From Paraglaciecola arctica BSs20135 (GTDB taxonomy: Bacteria; Pseudomonadota; Gammaproteobacteria; Enterobacterales; Alteromonadaceae), in assembly GCF_000314995.1 (NCBI RefSeq), contig NZ_BAEO01000029.1:1-64000 (forward strand): DNA of 64,000 nucleotides. The letters run 5' to 3'. This document shows positions 37,223 to 47,355 of this stretch, piece by piece. The notes below the pieces were generated by a model. It did not search any database. It had not been told where the DNA came from and saw only the letters and a program-made list of their open reading frames with translations. Position 1 is the first letter of the stretch. The number at the start of each line of letters is the position of its first letter. Position numbers and translations under genes: made by a program.

Positions 37223-39886
37223 TTAAAACTCAACAGCTATGCGAGCATAAATTTGACGGCCTCTAGGGTCATGAACCTTAGAATCAAAACCACTGTTAGT
37301 AAATACCTGAGGTGGATCTTCATCAGTGATATTTACCCCACCAACTGTTAATACGTACTCTGTTTTTGTATCAAACAATGCAGATAAATTAACGTTAAAC
37401 TGTGCATCATAGGTAACATGACTATCAATTTCTAGACATGTTCCATCAGTACAGTTTTGATCATCATCATATGAGCTCACGTAGCGTGCAAATAAATTTG
37501 CGCTGTAAGCTTCCATCTGCCAACCCAAACTAAAGTTTGCCCGTAACTCAGGTGTAGATACACCGATGTTTGAAAAGTTACGTCGTCCTGCACCATCAAC
37601 TTTACCTGCTTGCGGGTCATCTAAGTCATACGCTGTGATGTATGTCCCCGTAATGTTTGGTGTAAATGAGCCCAAATTATCGGTCTCAATTTTGTAACTA
37701 GTTACAAAATCAATCCCAGACGTGGTTAACGAACTTGCATTAACGTAGGTATTGTTAACACCAACTAGAGGGCCTGTCTCAGGATCCCCTGCACGGATTA
37801 AACGAGTTGTATCATTAGGATTAGCATTTAAGATAGCTTGTGCATTCTCTTGAATAATCAAGTTCTTAAAATCAAAGTTCCAATAATCGACTTCAATTGA
37901 CCAGTCTTCTACTGGCTCAAGTGAGAAACCAATGTTGTAAGCATCAGATTCTTCAGGAGTTAGATCTTCATTACCTGATGTTCTTACTGCAGCAAAAGCA
38001 TTACCGCCGCTGATTAAAGGATCTGATAACTGTTGTAAACTTGTTGCACCACCGTTACGCATAAATATTGAAGGCGCTCTAAATGAAGATGACAGCGATG
38101 CCCTTACTGAAAAATCATCAGTTGCACGGTAGTTAAATGCAACTTTATGATCAAGAGTGTCGCCAATCGCGCCGCCGTAGTCTTCGTAACGCAACGCTAG
38201 TTGTACATCAAGTGTATCGCTAACAGGCAATGCAAGTTCAGCAAACGCTGCAATTACGTCCAAACTACCTTCGAGATCAGGGTTACCAATAACGAATGTA
38301 AAGGCATCTTCATTAGCTAATGCGTCGTAATCTTGGCTAAGCTGCTCTTTTCTATACTGAGCACCAAACGCAATACCGGCAGTTCCGCCATCCATTTCGA
38401 ACACATTAATTGAAGCAAAGCCTTCTAGCACCTCAAGATCTGCATTTGAATCAATGACTTCTTCGCCAGAGAATGAATCAATAACATTTTGAGAATTAGG
38501 CGATGTTGTGAACGATGTAGCAAATGGATTGAAATATTCACACAATCCTTCGCCTGGCACACCTGAAATAGGATCACAACCACGGCCACCTAAACCATTC
38601 AATGCAAGGGTAAATTTGTCTTTAATAACATCTTCAACCTTAAACAAGAAATCATTACTTGCATTGGTATAACTTAACTCCCAGAAACCATCGTCAAGTT
38701 CACCGGTTAGCATAGTATTAAATCTGAACGTATCCGACTCGGTGTTTGCCGGATCAGCATCATAACCATTTCCTTCAGCACGGCCGAAAAACACAACTGG
38801 TGCACCAAACACGTTATTTGGATGAGTTGCTGGCACAACAGGACCAGTTAGGATTGGAAAACTAGGTGCTCCGCCACGCTCAGCACGATTACGTGCAAGG
38901 CTTATTTCTGTGGTCCAAGACACATCATTGTCAAAATCATAGCTGCCACTGAAATAGACATTTAGACGTGTTTCTTTAGGTACATAAGAATAACCTGGGC
39001 CAAAGTCAAATTGACATAGACCAATGCCAGGGATACCAAGACCAAGATCATTAACTACGCCGCCGAATTCCGCACAACCTGTTGGGTCAAGAACTGGAAC
39101 TCCTGCAGGCACCCCTGGAGCACCAAAGAATGAACCTGGATTCCCCAAATTACTGCTGTCATCTTGAGGTCGAGACAAGCGTCTATCACTTATAAATAAT
39201 GGTGAACGATTGGTATAACTCAGCGCTGCCATCACGTTGCCATTATCACCATTAGCGCCCCAAAGGCCCTGTATATTATATTCACTATTGTCGCCGTAAG
39301 CTCCGTCTTGATAATCAAGCGTGAATTTGGCACCATCATAATCACGGCGAGTAATAAAGTTAACAACACCTGCAACAGCGTCTGAACCGTATAATGCAGA
39401 GGCTCCATCCTTAATAACTTCCATGCGATCAATCGCAATCATAGGCACCAATGAACTTGTATCAACAAAGTTCAAGCCTTCATTAGTTGGTTGTGCGTTA
39501 GTTACCTGTCGTTTGTTATTAAGCAGTACCAGTGTTGAAGCAACACCTAGGCCACGTAAATTAATATTTGATGTACCTGCTGTCGCATTTTGTGTAAATG
39601 CATCAGGAGTATTTTCAGAGCCGGTATTAATCGTAAGCGATTGAGTGATATCAGCAATACTCTTAGCCCCAATAGAATCAATATTTACGCTATCAAGCAC
39701 GGCCATGGGAGACGGCGACTCGTAGTTTTCACTGCGCCTCACAAAACTCCCTGTCACCATAATTAATTCGATATTTTTATCTTCTTTAACTTCTTGCTCC
39801 TGAGCAATAGCCATACCGCTCGATGCCAATAACTGTGCAGAAATTGCCACAGCCAAAGTAGTTAATTTTGTTTTCATCTTCATCAT
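37223..39886 (-). CDS. TonB-dependent outer-membrane receptor
   Basis: An 887-residue outer-membrane barrel that imports a ligand with energy from TonB. The ATG at 39886 (or 39883), preceded by GGGGAC, gives a signal peptide (KLTTLAVAISAQLLASSGMA). A TonB-box-like IELIMVTGSFVRR is followed by the plug (about 45-170: TSNINLRGLGVASTLVLLNN, MEVIKDGASALYGSDAVAGV). The barrel ends in the aromatic RGRQIYARIAVEF. It belongs to the large, often over-represented receptor class of Alteromonadales; the substrate cannot be told. The four Cys-containing loops around residues 270-290 and 440-460 may be disulfide-bonded. No transport partner is adjacent. Confidence 0.93.
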   Translation of the reverse strand: MMKMKTKLTTLAVAISAQLLASSGMAIAQEQEVKEDKNIELIMVTGSFVRRSENYESPSPMAVLDSVNIDSIGAKSIADITQSLTINTGSENTPDAFTQNATAGTSNINLRGLGVASTLVLLNNKRQVTNAQPTNEGLNFVDTSSLVPMIAIDRMEVIKDGASALYGSDAVAGVVNFITRRDYDGAKFTLDYQDGAYGDNSEYNIQGLWGANGDNGNVMAALSYTNRSPLFISDRRLSRPQDDSSNLGNPGSFFGAPGVPAGVPVLDPTGCAEFGGVVNDLGLGIPGIGLCQFDFGPGYSYVPKETRLNVYFSGSYDFDNDVSWTTEISLARNRAERGGAPSFPILTGPVVPATHPNNVFGAPVVFFGRAEGNGYDADPANTESDTFRFNTMLTGELDDGFWELSYTNASNDFLFKVEDVIKDKFTLALNGLGGRGCDPISGVPGEGLCEYFNPFATSFTTSPNSQNVIDSFSGEEVIDSNADLEVLEGFASINVFEMDGGTAGIAFGAQYRKEQLSQDYDALANEDAFTFVIGNPDLEGSLDVIAAFAELALPVSDTLDVQLALRYEDYGGAIGDTLDHKVAFNYRATDDFSVRASLSSSFRAPSIFMRNGGATSLQQLSDPLISGGNAFAAVRTSGNEDLTPEESDAYNIGFSLEPVEDWSIEVDYWNFDFKNLIIQENAQAILNANPNDTTRLIRAGDPETGPLVGVNNTYVNASSLTTSGIDFVTSYKIETDNLGSFTPNITGTYITAYDLDDPQAGKVDGAGRRNFSNIGVSTPELRANFSLGWQMEAYSANLFARYVSSYDDDQNCTDGTCLEIDSHVTYDAQFNVNLSALFDTKTEYVLTVGGVNITDEDPPQVFTNSGFDSKVHDPRGRQIYARIAVEF

Positions 39887-40175
39887 GTGTCCCCATTTAG
39901 GTGAGCTATCAGATATTAAATAACCATCGATAGGACGGATTACGCTTAATAACAAACTTTATAATCAAGCTATTTAATTCCAATAATATTATTTTTCGCT
40001 AAGTGTCTGATAAACAAAATTTTAGACACCTAATGGTGATAGTAGGATGATGGGCACATTATGTAAATATAATGTTATTTATATGTAGGCATTGATAAGT
40101 TATATGGTCTGACCAGTAATTGTAAGCGACGGTTCGATTATAATTACTGGTATTCATATTCAGAGTTTAAATTTC

Positions 40176-40628
40176 TTATGCTGCTCCTACCAATAGCGTT
40201 AAAAATACACCTTTCATGGCTGGTTTGTTTCTGCCCTCTATCTCAGCAGTCGTTTCAAAATAAAACAATTTGCCAGAAGATTTTTGCTCGGTTTTAAGCA
40301 ATGTTGAAACAAATCTAATCTTGTCATTCACTCTAACTGGCTCAATAAATCTAATTTTGTCTACACCGTAATTCAACAACGACTTGTAAACAGGATCCGC
40401 TTGAATCGATTGATACAGCGAATTTGGCATTAAGGTTACGGTTAAATAACCATGTGCAATAGTTGTTGCAAATGGACTCTCTTTTTCACAACGCTCGGGG
40501 TCCACATGTATCCATTGATGATCATTAGTCGCTTTAGCAAACATATCAATATCTGCTTGTGAAATGGTAATCCAATCACCCACTGGAAGCTGCTCACCTG
40601 TTGATAGTTCTAATAGTTTTTTATTCAT
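40176..40628 (-). CDS. MaoC-family (R)-specific enoyl-CoA hydratase-like protein
   Basis: A 150-residue hot-dog-fold protein that hydrates enoyl-CoA or a related thioester. The catalytic segment ISQADIDMFAKATNDHQWIH carries the Asp and His pair typical of MaoC/NodN, followed by ERCEKESPFATTIAHGYLTV. IRFIEPVRVNDKIRF is the second conserved stretch. It is divergent from the LysR regulator 140 bp away, which probably controls it. Confidence 0.88.
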   Translation of the reverse strand: MNKKLLELSTGEQLPVGDWITISQADIDMFAKATNDHQWIHVDPERCEKESPFATTIAHGYLTVTLMPNSLYQSIQADPVYKSLLNYGVDKIRFIEPVRVNDKIRFVSTLLKTEQKSSGKLFYFETTAEIEGRNKPAMKGVFLTLLVGAA

Positions 40629-40768
40629 AAGATTGACCCTTTTATTTCAGATAACATAAGTTTATCAAGTTTTGATATATCAATGTAATGAATATTAACT
40701 ATAGCTAAACATTGATTTAACTAATAAATAACGTATCCTATTCACAGATTAGTTGTATAGGAATAATT

Positions 40769-41671
40769 ATGAATTTACACCGTATTGACTTAAATTTATT
40801 TGCTGTATTTGATGCTATTTACACTGCAGGTAGCTTAACTAAAGCCGCAGACGTGTTGTGTATCACTCAACCAGCAGTCAGCAACTCCTTAGCCCGTTTG
40901 CGAGAAATGCTCAACGATCCTTTGTTTGTCCGAACGGGGCACAGCATGACCCCCACCCCCGTGGCACAAAATATCATTGGACCTGCCCGAGAAGCCTTAG
41001 GATTATTGCGAAGAAGTGTGCAAGAAAGTCATATTTTCGATCCTCTTAAAGCAGAAAAAACCTTTAACTTCGCTTGTAGAGATTTACTTGAAGTTAGCGT
41101 TATTCCTCGTCTTCTAGGGGCGCTACAAAAAAGCGCACCTAAAATATCTTTGACCAACTACGAAATTGAACGCAAAAATATTGTTTCTGCCATGGCAAGC
41201 GGGAATTTGGACTTTTACGCCGATGCGTCATCATTTAGCGACCAACATTTATGTAAACAAAAAATCGCTCAAGACAGATTTGTAGTACTGGCACGTAAAA
41301 ATCATCCCTTATTATCACAAGGTATGAACATGGACGAATTTTTGCAACTCGGTCATATTAACGTTTCTCATAGAAAAACCGGTGCAGGACCAATTGATGT
41401 AGCGTTAGACAAAGCAGGTGAAAAACGCAAAGTAGTCATGCGTAGTCAGCACTTTTTAACGGTACCTTCCACACTAGTCAAAACCGACTTGATTGCTTGT
41501 TTACCCTATCATCTTGCCAAACATTATGACTTGTCGATGTACGAATTGCCGTTTGAATTACCACAGCTTGAATACTTCTTATATTGGCATATGAGCGCCG
41601 ATTTAGACGATGCGCACATATGGATGAGAGAGCAGATTGCTCGGGTTGCGCAAGCCTTTCATCCAGATTAG
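40769..41671 (+). CDS. LysR-family transcriptional regulator
   Basis: A 300-residue LTTR with an N-terminal winged HTH (LNLFAVFDAIYTAGSLTKAA, then QPAVSNSLARLREMLNDPLF) and a periplasmic-binding-like effector domain (about 90-295). The NodD-like layout with FVRTGHSMTPTPVA follows the HTH. It is divergently transcribed from the MaoC-type gene, the usual arrangement between an LTTR and its target. Effector unknown. Confidence 0.92.
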   Translation: MNLHRIDLNLFAVFDAIYTAGSLTKAADVLCITQPAVSNSLARLREMLNDPLFVRTGHSMTPTPVAQNIIGPAREALGLLRRSVQESHIFDPLKAEKTFNFACRDLLEVSVIPRLLGALQKSAPKISLTNYEIERKNIVSAMASGNLDFYADASSFSDQHLCKQKIAQDRFVVLARKNHPLLSQGMNMDEFLQLGHINVSHRKTGAGPIDVALDKAGEKRKVVMRSQHFLTVPSTLVKTDLIACLPYHLAKHYDLSMYELPFELPQLEYFLYWHMSADLDDAHIWMREQIARVAQAFHPD

Positions 41672-41681
41672 TAAGTAGCTA

Positions 41682-41738
41682 TACCAATCCATAGAAAGAA
41701 GTGCTCGCTCAGAAAGCAATTTTTTCTACGGATTGGTA
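41682..41738. repeat. Long imperfect hairpin, MITE-like remnant or terminator
   Basis: TACCAATCC-a-TAGAAAGAA pairs with TTTTTTCTA-c-GGATTGGTA around a 20-nt loop, giving about 18 pairs. It begins 10 bp after the LysR stop codon. It lacks a T-run after the stem on the + strand, so an inserted palindromic element is at least as likely as a terminator. Confidence 0.5.
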
Positions 41739-41775
41739 ATAAGTAGCCTTCCAAAATCTCAACGTTCAGTTCCCT

Positions 41776-42885
41776 TTACCTTACTATTGCGGCTGACTTA
41801 ATTTGTATCCATACACTCTTACCTAAGGTCAATGCTAAATTTTGCAACGACTTTTGAGTCAGACGAGCCAATAGATAACTCTTTCCTACTTTTAACCGCA
41901 CTAATGACATAGCTGGGTCTTGGTCGTTGATTATTTCTGCTATTTGTCCTGATAACACATTGAGAATACTGCTATCAGTATGAGACGTTAAGGTCAGACT
42001 TACATCACTCGCTAACACTCGTATCCTTTGAGAGTTACTATCTTTGTTTGCAACATTAGGTAACCAAAGTTCACCACCATCAAAAGCGACTCGCATTAAG
42101 TGCCATTGTGTATCTCTTTCTACGACTTTACACTCAACAATAGCCCCAACTTCATTACTCACACCTAAAGGCAAATCAGCCCTTGAAAACAGTTCTGTTA
42201 TGCCTCCTTGGGCAAGCACTTTCCCTTGTTCCATGATCACAAGGTGATCGGCCAACCGCACTATTTCATCGACAGCATGACTGACATACAAAATAGGGAT
42301 ATTAAAACTGCTGCGTAGGCGTTCTAGATAAGGCAAAATTTCTAACTTACGAGGAGTATCGAGCGACGCAAGGGGTTCGTCCATCAGCAACAGCTTAGGT
42401 TGGCTTAATAATGCTCTGGCTATTGCAACTCGCTGTTTTTCTCCACCGGATAGTTGCTGGGGAAATTGTGACAAAATACTTTCTATCCCCATCACGCTGA
42501 CAACTTGTGTTAATAATTCTGGATTAGTAGTTTGAGCACTGCGTTTTATGGCGTAGCGCAGATTTCCCATAGCGGTTAAGTGTTCAAATAAACTGGCTTC
42601 TTGAAACACATAACCAAGACTACGTTTATGGGTAGCAACAAACACTGAGGTATCTTGCCAAAGTTCATCATTCACCATCAAACTGCCAGTAGCATTTTGT
42701 TCAAGACCTGCAATACAGCGTAACAAGGAGGTTTTACCCGAGCCAGATCCGCCAAATATAGCGGTAATACCTTGGCCAGGGATATCAATATCAATATCTA
42801 GTTCAAAGTGAGTTTTTGCAGATTGTCGGTAATTTAATTGGAATTGCGCTTGGATACCTTTAGCACACTCTATCTTATCGACCAT
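41776..42885 (-). CDS. modC: Molybdate ABC transporter ATP-binding protein
   Basis: A 369-residue ATPase energising molybdate uptake. Walker [12 protein letters not shown] is at about 44-54, with the signature [16 protein letters not shown], Walker [13 protein letters not shown] and switch His in VSHAVDE. The C-terminal third (about 240-369) carries the regulatory MOP (molybdate-binding) domain, as in ModC, including [20 protein letters not shown]. It overlaps modB by 11 bp. Confidence 0.95.
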   Translation of the reverse strand: MVDKIECAKGIQAQFQLNYRQSAKTHFELDIDIDIPGQGITAIFGGSGSGKTSLLRCIAGLEQNATGSLMVNDELWQDTSVFVATHKRSLGYVFQEASLFEHLTAMGNLRYAIKRSAQTTNPELLTQVVSVMGIESILSQFPQQLSGGEKQRVAIARALLSQPKLLLMDEPLASLDTPRKLEILPYLERLRSSFNIPILYVSHAVDEIVRLADHLVIMEQGKVLAQGGITELFSRADLPLGVSNEVGAIVECKVVERDTQWHLMRVAFDGGELWLPNVANKDSNSQRIRVLASDVSLTLTSHTDSSILNVLSGQIAEIINDQDPAMSLVRLKVGKSYLLARLTQKSLQNLALTLGKSVWIQIKSAAIVR

Positions 42886-43570
42886 AAGTCATACCTACGG
42901 CTTTGCGCTTACGCTGAAAGGTATAAAGCATTAATAACACCACAAAGGAAAAGACAATCATAACGCCCGACAATGCATGAGCTTGAGCATATTGCAAACC
43001 CTCTACATGGTCATATATTTGCACAGACACCACACGGGTTTCTCCAGCAATACTGCCACCGATCATCAATACAATGCCAAATTCGCCTACCGTATGGGCA
43101 AAACCAAGAATGGTTGCTGTCATAAAACCCGGTTTAGCTAAAGGCAACACTACAGTAAAAAATCTATCTAAGGGGCCGGCACCAAGAGTAGCGGCCGCTT
43201 CTAAAGGTCGATTACCAATAGCTTCAATTGCATTTTGAATAGGCTGCACCACAAAAGGCATGGAATACACCATAGACGCCACTACAAGACCCCAAAAGGT
43301 AAAAGGTAAAGTACCCAGTCCAAGCGCTTGCGTGAACTGCCCTATCGCCCCATTTGGCCCCATGGCTAACAACAAGTAAAAACCTAAAACTGTTGGCGGA
43401 AGCACTAGAGGTAAAGCGACTAAGGCGCTTACTAGGCCTTTAAGCCAAGAGTTTGTTCTGGCTAACCACCATGCGATGGGAGTGGCTAAAATCAGTAATA
43501 ATATGGTGACAGTTGTAGCAAGGCGTAACGTCAACCAAATAGTCGCCATATCGCCATCAGAAAGATTCAT
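42875..43570 (-). CDS. modB: Molybdate ABC transporter permease
   Basis: A 231-residue inner-membrane subunit with about five helices. [20 protein letters not shown] is the EAA-like coupling loop with the ModB pattern [23 protein letters not shown] is the typical ModB helix. It overlaps modA by 4 bp (ATGA) and modC by 11 bp, so the three are translationally coupled. Confidence 0.95.
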   Translation of the reverse strand: MNLSDGDMATIWLTLRLATTVTILLLILATPIAWWLARTNSWLKGLVSALVALPLVLPPTVLGFYLLLAMGPNGAIGQFTQALGLGTLPFTFWGLVVASMVYSMPFVVQPIQNAIEAIGNRPLEAAATLGAGPLDRFFTVVLPLAKPGFMTATILGFAHTVGEFGIVLMIGGSIAGETRVVSVQIYDHVEGLQYAQAHALSGVMIVFSFVVLLMLYTFQRKRKAVGMTYGR

Positions 43571-44346
43571 ATATCCTGCCCCATAGTTAATCTATTGGGA
43601 GCTAAATAGCCAAATTCAGTGATAATATTTCGAGCCTTATGGGTATGCATAAAATCCAAAAATGCTTTAGCACCTTGGCTTTTTGCAGCGGAGCGTAATA
43701 ACACAACATCTTGCTTAATAGCATGATGCATAGCGTCTGGCACCAACCAATAAGATCCTTGGGGTACTTTATTTTTGCCTAACAACTGCGACAATGCGAT
43801 AAAACCTAAATCTGCGTTACCAGAACTAACAAACTGGTAGGTTTGCGCAATGTTTTCACCTCTCACTAATTTAGACTGAGTAGCATCAATTAATTCCAAA
43901 TATCTGAGCACTTCCAAAGTAGCAACTCCATAAGGTGCCAATTTAGGATGGGCGATCGCCAGTTTATTAAACGTCCCCTGTTTTAGGGTAGATTCTATTT
44001 TATTAACAAAGTCAGGGCGAGCGCTCCACACAGCCAGACGGCCAATAGCATAAGTAAAACGGCTAGCAGCAATCACTAAACCATCATGTTGCAAAGCGTC
44101 GGGCTTAGCCTGATCAGCTGAAAAAAATAGTTCATAAGGTGCACCTTGTTTAATTTGCGCATAAAATTTTCCCGATGAACCAAAAGATAGGGCAATTTGA
44201 TAATCAGATGTTTTCTCAAACTCTGTCACTAGTCTTTGCATGGTATTGCCAAAATTAGCAGCCACAGCAACATGTACAGGTTTTGCTTCAGTAGATAAAG
44301 TAAAAACCCATAACAGAATAAACCCAATGCACTTAATAAATTTCAT
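43567..44346 (-). CDS. modA: Molybdate ABC transporter periplasmic binding protein
   Basis: A 259-residue secreted protein from the ATG at 44346, with signal peptide [20 protein letters not shown]. The mature protein starts [16 protein letters not shown], the standard ModA beginning, with [20 protein letters not shown] and FFSADQAKP as the oxyanion site. A GTG at 44388 would add 14 residues before the signal and is less likely. First gene of modABC. No ModE operator was recognised upstream. Confidence 0.94.
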   Translation of the reverse strand: MKFIKCIGFILLWVFTLSTEAKPVHVAVAANFGNTMQRLVTEFEKTSDYQIALSFGSSGKFYAQIKQGAPYELFFSADQAKPDALQHDGLVIAASRFTYAIGRLAVWSARPDFVNKIESTLKQGTFNKLAIAHPKLAPYGVATLEVLRYLELIDATQSKLVRGENIAQTYQFVSSGNADLGFIALSQLLGKNKVPQGSYWLVPDAMHHAIKQDVVLLRSAAKSQGAKAFLDFMHTHKARNIITEFGYLAPNRLTMGQDI

Positions 44347-44420
44347 ACTTGCGGACTGATAAAATGATAGACAATTGATTTTTATCACTTTATCACAAGC
44401 TTGTTTTTTGTGAGCGTTTT

Positions 44421-44852
44421 TCAGTTAATTAGCCGTTGCATAAAATATTCATGCTCATCTTCACCCGTTATGATGAAACCTAAGCGCTCATATAAATTTT
44501 TAGCCGGATTATCTTTGAGAACAGTTAACTCAATATTCTTACCCTGTTTATTTTGAATTAACTGAGTCACCACGCTTCGCCCTACCCCTTTATTTTGAAA
44601 TGCTGGAAAAATTTGTAGCTGCATAATGTAAATACTATTAGGCAGCTCTTTATATTTGAGCATTCCAACAATTTGATGATTACAATGGATCAGAAAACAG
44701 TGTGCATACCCCTCATATACTCTGGCCTTATGTTGCTCTTCTGACAAAAACAACCCAGCATTTTCTAGATGAGTAGCCATAGTCATCAAGCGTAATTTAA
44801 GGAGGATATCAAAGTCTGCTTTAGTAGCCTGAACCAAGGTGTAATTTTTCAT
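44421..44852 (-). CDS. GNAT-family N-acetyltransferase
   Basis: A 143-residue single-domain acetyltransferase. The acetyl-CoA-binding motif is LQIFPAFQNKGVGRSVVTQL (about 80-99, with Q-N-K-G-V-G), followed by VLKDNPAKNLYERLGFIITG. Substrate unknown. It lies 16 bp downstream of the DUF924 gene on the same strand and may be co-transcribed with it and with modABC downstream. Confidence 0.88.
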   Translation of the reverse strand: MKNYTLVQATKADFDILLKLRLMTMATHLENAGLFLSEEQHKARVYEGYAHCFLIHCNHQIVGMLKYKELPNSIYIMQLQIFPAFQNKGVGRSVVTQLIQNKQGKNIELTVLKDNPAKNLYERLGFIITGEDEHEYFMQRLIN

Positions 44853-44868
44853 TCAGCTATCAATGCCT

Positions 44869-45408
44869 CTAAAACGAAGAATTGGCTTGGGTTAAAAATT
44901 CAAGCTCAGCATCTGTTGATGTTCGACCTAAAATAGAGTTTCTGTGGGGATAACGGCCAAACTTTTGAATAATATCTCGGTGTTTTAACTCAAAATCCAA
45001 AGAATATTGAGAGCCGTTTTTTGTATATAACTCAACAGCAACATCATGAATAATAAGCGACTCACTGTGCATAAATGGCATATACAAAAAACTTCGTTGG
45101 CTTTGATTTAACTCATCATCTGCACCTACAGAAATAGCTTCTTGCGCCAATGCTAAGGCTAATGGATCAGAAGCAAAAGACGCAGCAGTGTCACGAAACA
45201 TATTACGAGAAAACTGATCCAAAACAATAATTTCAGCCAAACGTCCTTGTGACGTTTTACGCCAATGGCACAACTCACAACGATTTGCCGCTAGGTGCAC
45301 TTTTGCAAAACGAGTGTTAATCATCCCATCAAACTGAAGATCTTTAGACCACCAGTTTGATGGTTCAATTTCGGCAAACCAAAATTTGAGGATCTCTTTG
45401 TAGTCCAT
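44869..45408 (-). CDS. DUF924-family protein
   Basis: A 179-residue protein of the all-helical DUF924 family, function not established. It shows the family pattern: ILKFWFAEIEPSNWWSKD at the start, GRLAEIIVLDQFSRNMFRDT in the middle, FLYMPFMHSESLIIHD, and GRYPHRNSILGR near the end. There is no signal peptide. It lies upstream of a GNAT gene. Confidence 0.88.
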   Translation of the reverse strand: MDYKEILKFWFAEIEPSNWWSKDLQFDGMINTRFAKVHLAANRCELCHWRKTSQGRLAEIIVLDQFSRNMFRDTAASFASDPLALALAQEAISVGADDELNQSQRSFLYMPFMHSESLIIHDVAVELYTKNGSQYSLDFELKHRDIIQKFGRYPHRNSILGRTSTDAELEFLTQANSSF

Positions 45409-45456
45409 AATATTTTCTCTATTTTTATCTTTGACATATTATAAAATCAAAGCATA

Positions 45457-45831
45457 TTACTTTTGGTAAGTCTCTGCCAATAAAGAAACTTGTAACTCGA
45501 CCCGTTTAATTTCACGTATTACCGACAAACGGTTTAGTTCCATAAAAAGCCATAATCGAGCAATCGCGAAAGCCACAACCGTTGATAACGTGCCTGCCAG
45601 CCAATTTATTTTTACACCTATATCTACCTCGTTCACCAAATGATAAGCACAATAAATGGCCAGCCCTGCAAATATCAATTGCAGAGAAACAACCACAATA
45701 AAGGTTAATCGAAACGTACCTTTAAAACTTTGTCCAATTAGTTGCAATCCATTGGCCTGTTCTTCAGAAAATTCATGGGCGGCTTTGTCATCTTTTAAAG
45801 CTTCAAGTATTTTTTGATTGATATTTTTCAT
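45457..45831 (-). CDS. Small membrane partner of the ECF sigma factor (DUF6768-like)
   Basis: A 124-residue protein with two transmembrane helices (about 41-63, TFIVVVSLQLIFAGLAIYCA, and 74-95, INWLAGTLSTVVAFAIARLW). The N-terminus is soluble (NQKILEALKDDKAAHEFSEE) and the C-terminus helical. Its start overlaps the sigma factor stop by 4 bp, so the two are coupled. The context suggests a membrane-bound anti-sigma or sensor partner; there is no recognisable zinc anti-sigma motif. The DUF6768 assignment is from memory. Confidence 0.68.
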   Translation of the reverse strand: MKNINQKILEALKDDKAAHEFSEEQANGLQLIGQSFKGTFRLTFIVVVSLQLIFAGLAIYCAYHLVNEVDIGVKINWLAGTLSTVVAFAIARLWLFMELNRLSVIREIKRVELQVSLLAETYQK

Positions 45832-46406
45832 TTTATGTCTCCACTTTGACTAGATTTACTATTTTGTAGATTACTTTGTATTAGTTTTCTCGCTTGGTGC
45901 AGGCGCGACTTTATAGTTCCTGCTGGAATAGCTAACATTTCGCTTATTTCAAGCATGGTAAATCCTTCTAGATAATGTAAATGCACCAACTGATAAAGCT
46001 GGGGTTGCAAATCACTCAACAATTGTTCGAACTCAAAATCTTCAGACCCATCATTTACACAAGCTTGCTCGGCAGTATGTAAATCCTGAAATTGAACATA
46101 TTCATTACTAAGCCTATCTTGCCTTTGCTTTTGCCGAATGATGTCAACCCCTTTATGTTGCAAAATTTGGTAAACCCATTTTGCAAATGATCCTGGGTCT
46201 TTTATTTTACGAATGGTTTTTGCGACAACTTCAAAAGTATTTTGTACCGCGTCTTGCGCCTTTTGCTGGTCGCCCAACTGCCGATAGGCATAGCGTAACA
46301 ACTTGGGATACCAAATTTTCATTAGCTGCTGTAAGGCTTCGGCATCACCTAATTGGCAATTCACCACTAACCATTCAGTTAAAATGTGTTCACTATTTCT
46401 TTTCAT
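45828..46406 (-). CDS. ECF-type RNA polymerase sigma factor
   Basis: A 192-residue sigma-70-family factor with region 2 (about 18-85: YPKLLRYAYRQLGDQQKAQD, AVQNTFEVVAKTI) and region 4 (about 125-180: YQLVHLHYLEGFTMLEISEM, IPAGTIKSRLHQARK). It lacks region 3, as ECF factors do. ATG 46406 is preferred; the frame continues to a GTG at 46424, which lies inside the terminal repeat of the MITE. The region where promoter and ribosome-binding site should be is occupied by the element at 46412-46675, so expression may depend on it. Confidence 0.88.
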   Translation of the reverse strand: MKRNSEHILTEWLVVNCQLGDAEALQQLMKIWYPKLLRYAYRQLGDQQKAQDAVQNTFEVVAKTIRKIKDPGSFAKWVYQILQHKGVDIIRQKQRQDRLSNEYVQFQDLHTAEQACVNDGSEDFEFEQLLSDLQPQLYQLVHLHYLEGFTMLEISEMLAIPAGTIKSRLHQARKLIQSNLQNSKSSQSGDIK

Positions 46407-46411
46407 AATCA

Positions 46412-46675
46412 ATACCCATGCCACCTCAAAATGACGAATTCAGCGGGAGTTTAAAGCGATTTAGACTAGGCGGCTATTTGTAGGCTTAGTAATCTAAGTC
46501 AAAAATGGCCAACAACGGATAAATCGCTTTAAAACCCGCCCTAAAGGGAACAACTGGGGCACTCCACTTCTTCGTTGCGCCAATTCAGAAGGTGGCCGAC
46601 ATTCAGTCATTGACGCGCCTTGAATTGAAGCACCCCAGTTGTTCTGAAACGCGCATTTTGAGGTGGCATGGGTAT
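46412..46675. mobile_element. MITE-like element, 264 bp with 22-bp perfect terminal inverted repeats
   Basis: The ends are perfect inverted repeats ATACCCATGCCACCTCAAAATG (46412-46433 and 46654-46675, the motif given in two halves: ATACCCATGCC and ACCTCAAAATG). If the outer TA is the duplicated target, this fits insertion by a Tc1/mariner-IS630-type enzyme. Inside are two more inverted repeats: TTTAAAGCGATTTA (46450-46463 with 46520-46533, extended by GCGGG/CCCGC) and GAACAACTGGGG (46548-46559 with 46633-46644). No transposase gene; a 64-codon frame across it is accidental. Confidence 0.75.
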
Positions 46676-46785
46676 AAGGTCGTAGCATTTTCGATTTGGG
46701 TTCAATAAAATTACATTTATTGGTTTGAGCATGAAGTAAACGGAAAAATGCTTAACTTAAAAAAACACTTTACTTAGAGAGTTGG

Positions 46786-47292
46786 TTATTGTGCTTGAGG
46801 GCTATGCACATGAGGTTCCAGTAACTGAGCCCACTTTTTGTTATAGCCATGTACACTTTGTGTAGGCAGTTGGTTTTTATCCAAAAGAATTCGGCTTTGA
46901 TTTGCCCAAGCAAAGATCCCACCATATAAATTCAAAACATTTTTAAACCCATTTGATTTGAGTTTTTCAGCTATACGTTCGCTACGCACTCCGATGGAGC
47001 AATACACCACTATTGTATTGTCTTTGTTAATATCGGCGACAGATTTTAGAGAAAACTCATCATACCCAATCCATTGAGCACTAGGTAAATGACTGAGTTC
47101 ATATTCAACTTTCTCTCGGGCATCCAATAATACCAGTTTGTTATTTTTGGTTAATAGCGAGTCTAATTCAGCAGTGTGAATTACAGGTATGGAACCTTTG
47201 AGCACCCCATCAACTGCGTTGTTTAAATTATTTGCCTCCACTGTAAATCCCATCAAATATCCGGCCAATAAAATCAAAAATAGTAAACGCAT
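46786..47292 (-). CDS. Periplasmic rhodanese-like protein
   Basis: A 168-residue single-rhodanese-domain protein with a signal peptide (MRLLFLILLAGYLMGFTVEA). The domain runs about 35-140: LVLLDAREKVEYELSHLPSA, then the active-site loop VVYCSIGVRSERIAEKL with the catalytic Cys. It therefore acts in the periplasm on a sulfur donor that cannot be named. Upstream is an FMN-reductase-type gene on the same strand, 63 bp away. Confidence 0.88.
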   Translation of the reverse strand: MRLLFLILLAGYLMGFTVEANNLNNAVDGVLKGSIPVIHTAELDSLLTKNNKLVLLDAREKVEYELSHLPSAQWIGYDEFSLKSVADINKDNTIVVYCSIGVRSERIAEKLKSNGFKNVLNLYGGIFAWANQSRILLDKNQLPTQSVHGYNKKWAQLLEPHVHSPQAQ

Positions 47293-47355
47293 TGTTGTGT
47301 ACTCTGTAATCTATAAAATCAATAAACATAACAACCTAAAATCGTATCTAATATC

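Noticed and set aside
46494-46688. 64-codon minus-strand frame upstream of the sigma gene
   Set aside because: It coincides with the MITE and its inverted repeats; composition is that of a palindromic element, not a gene.
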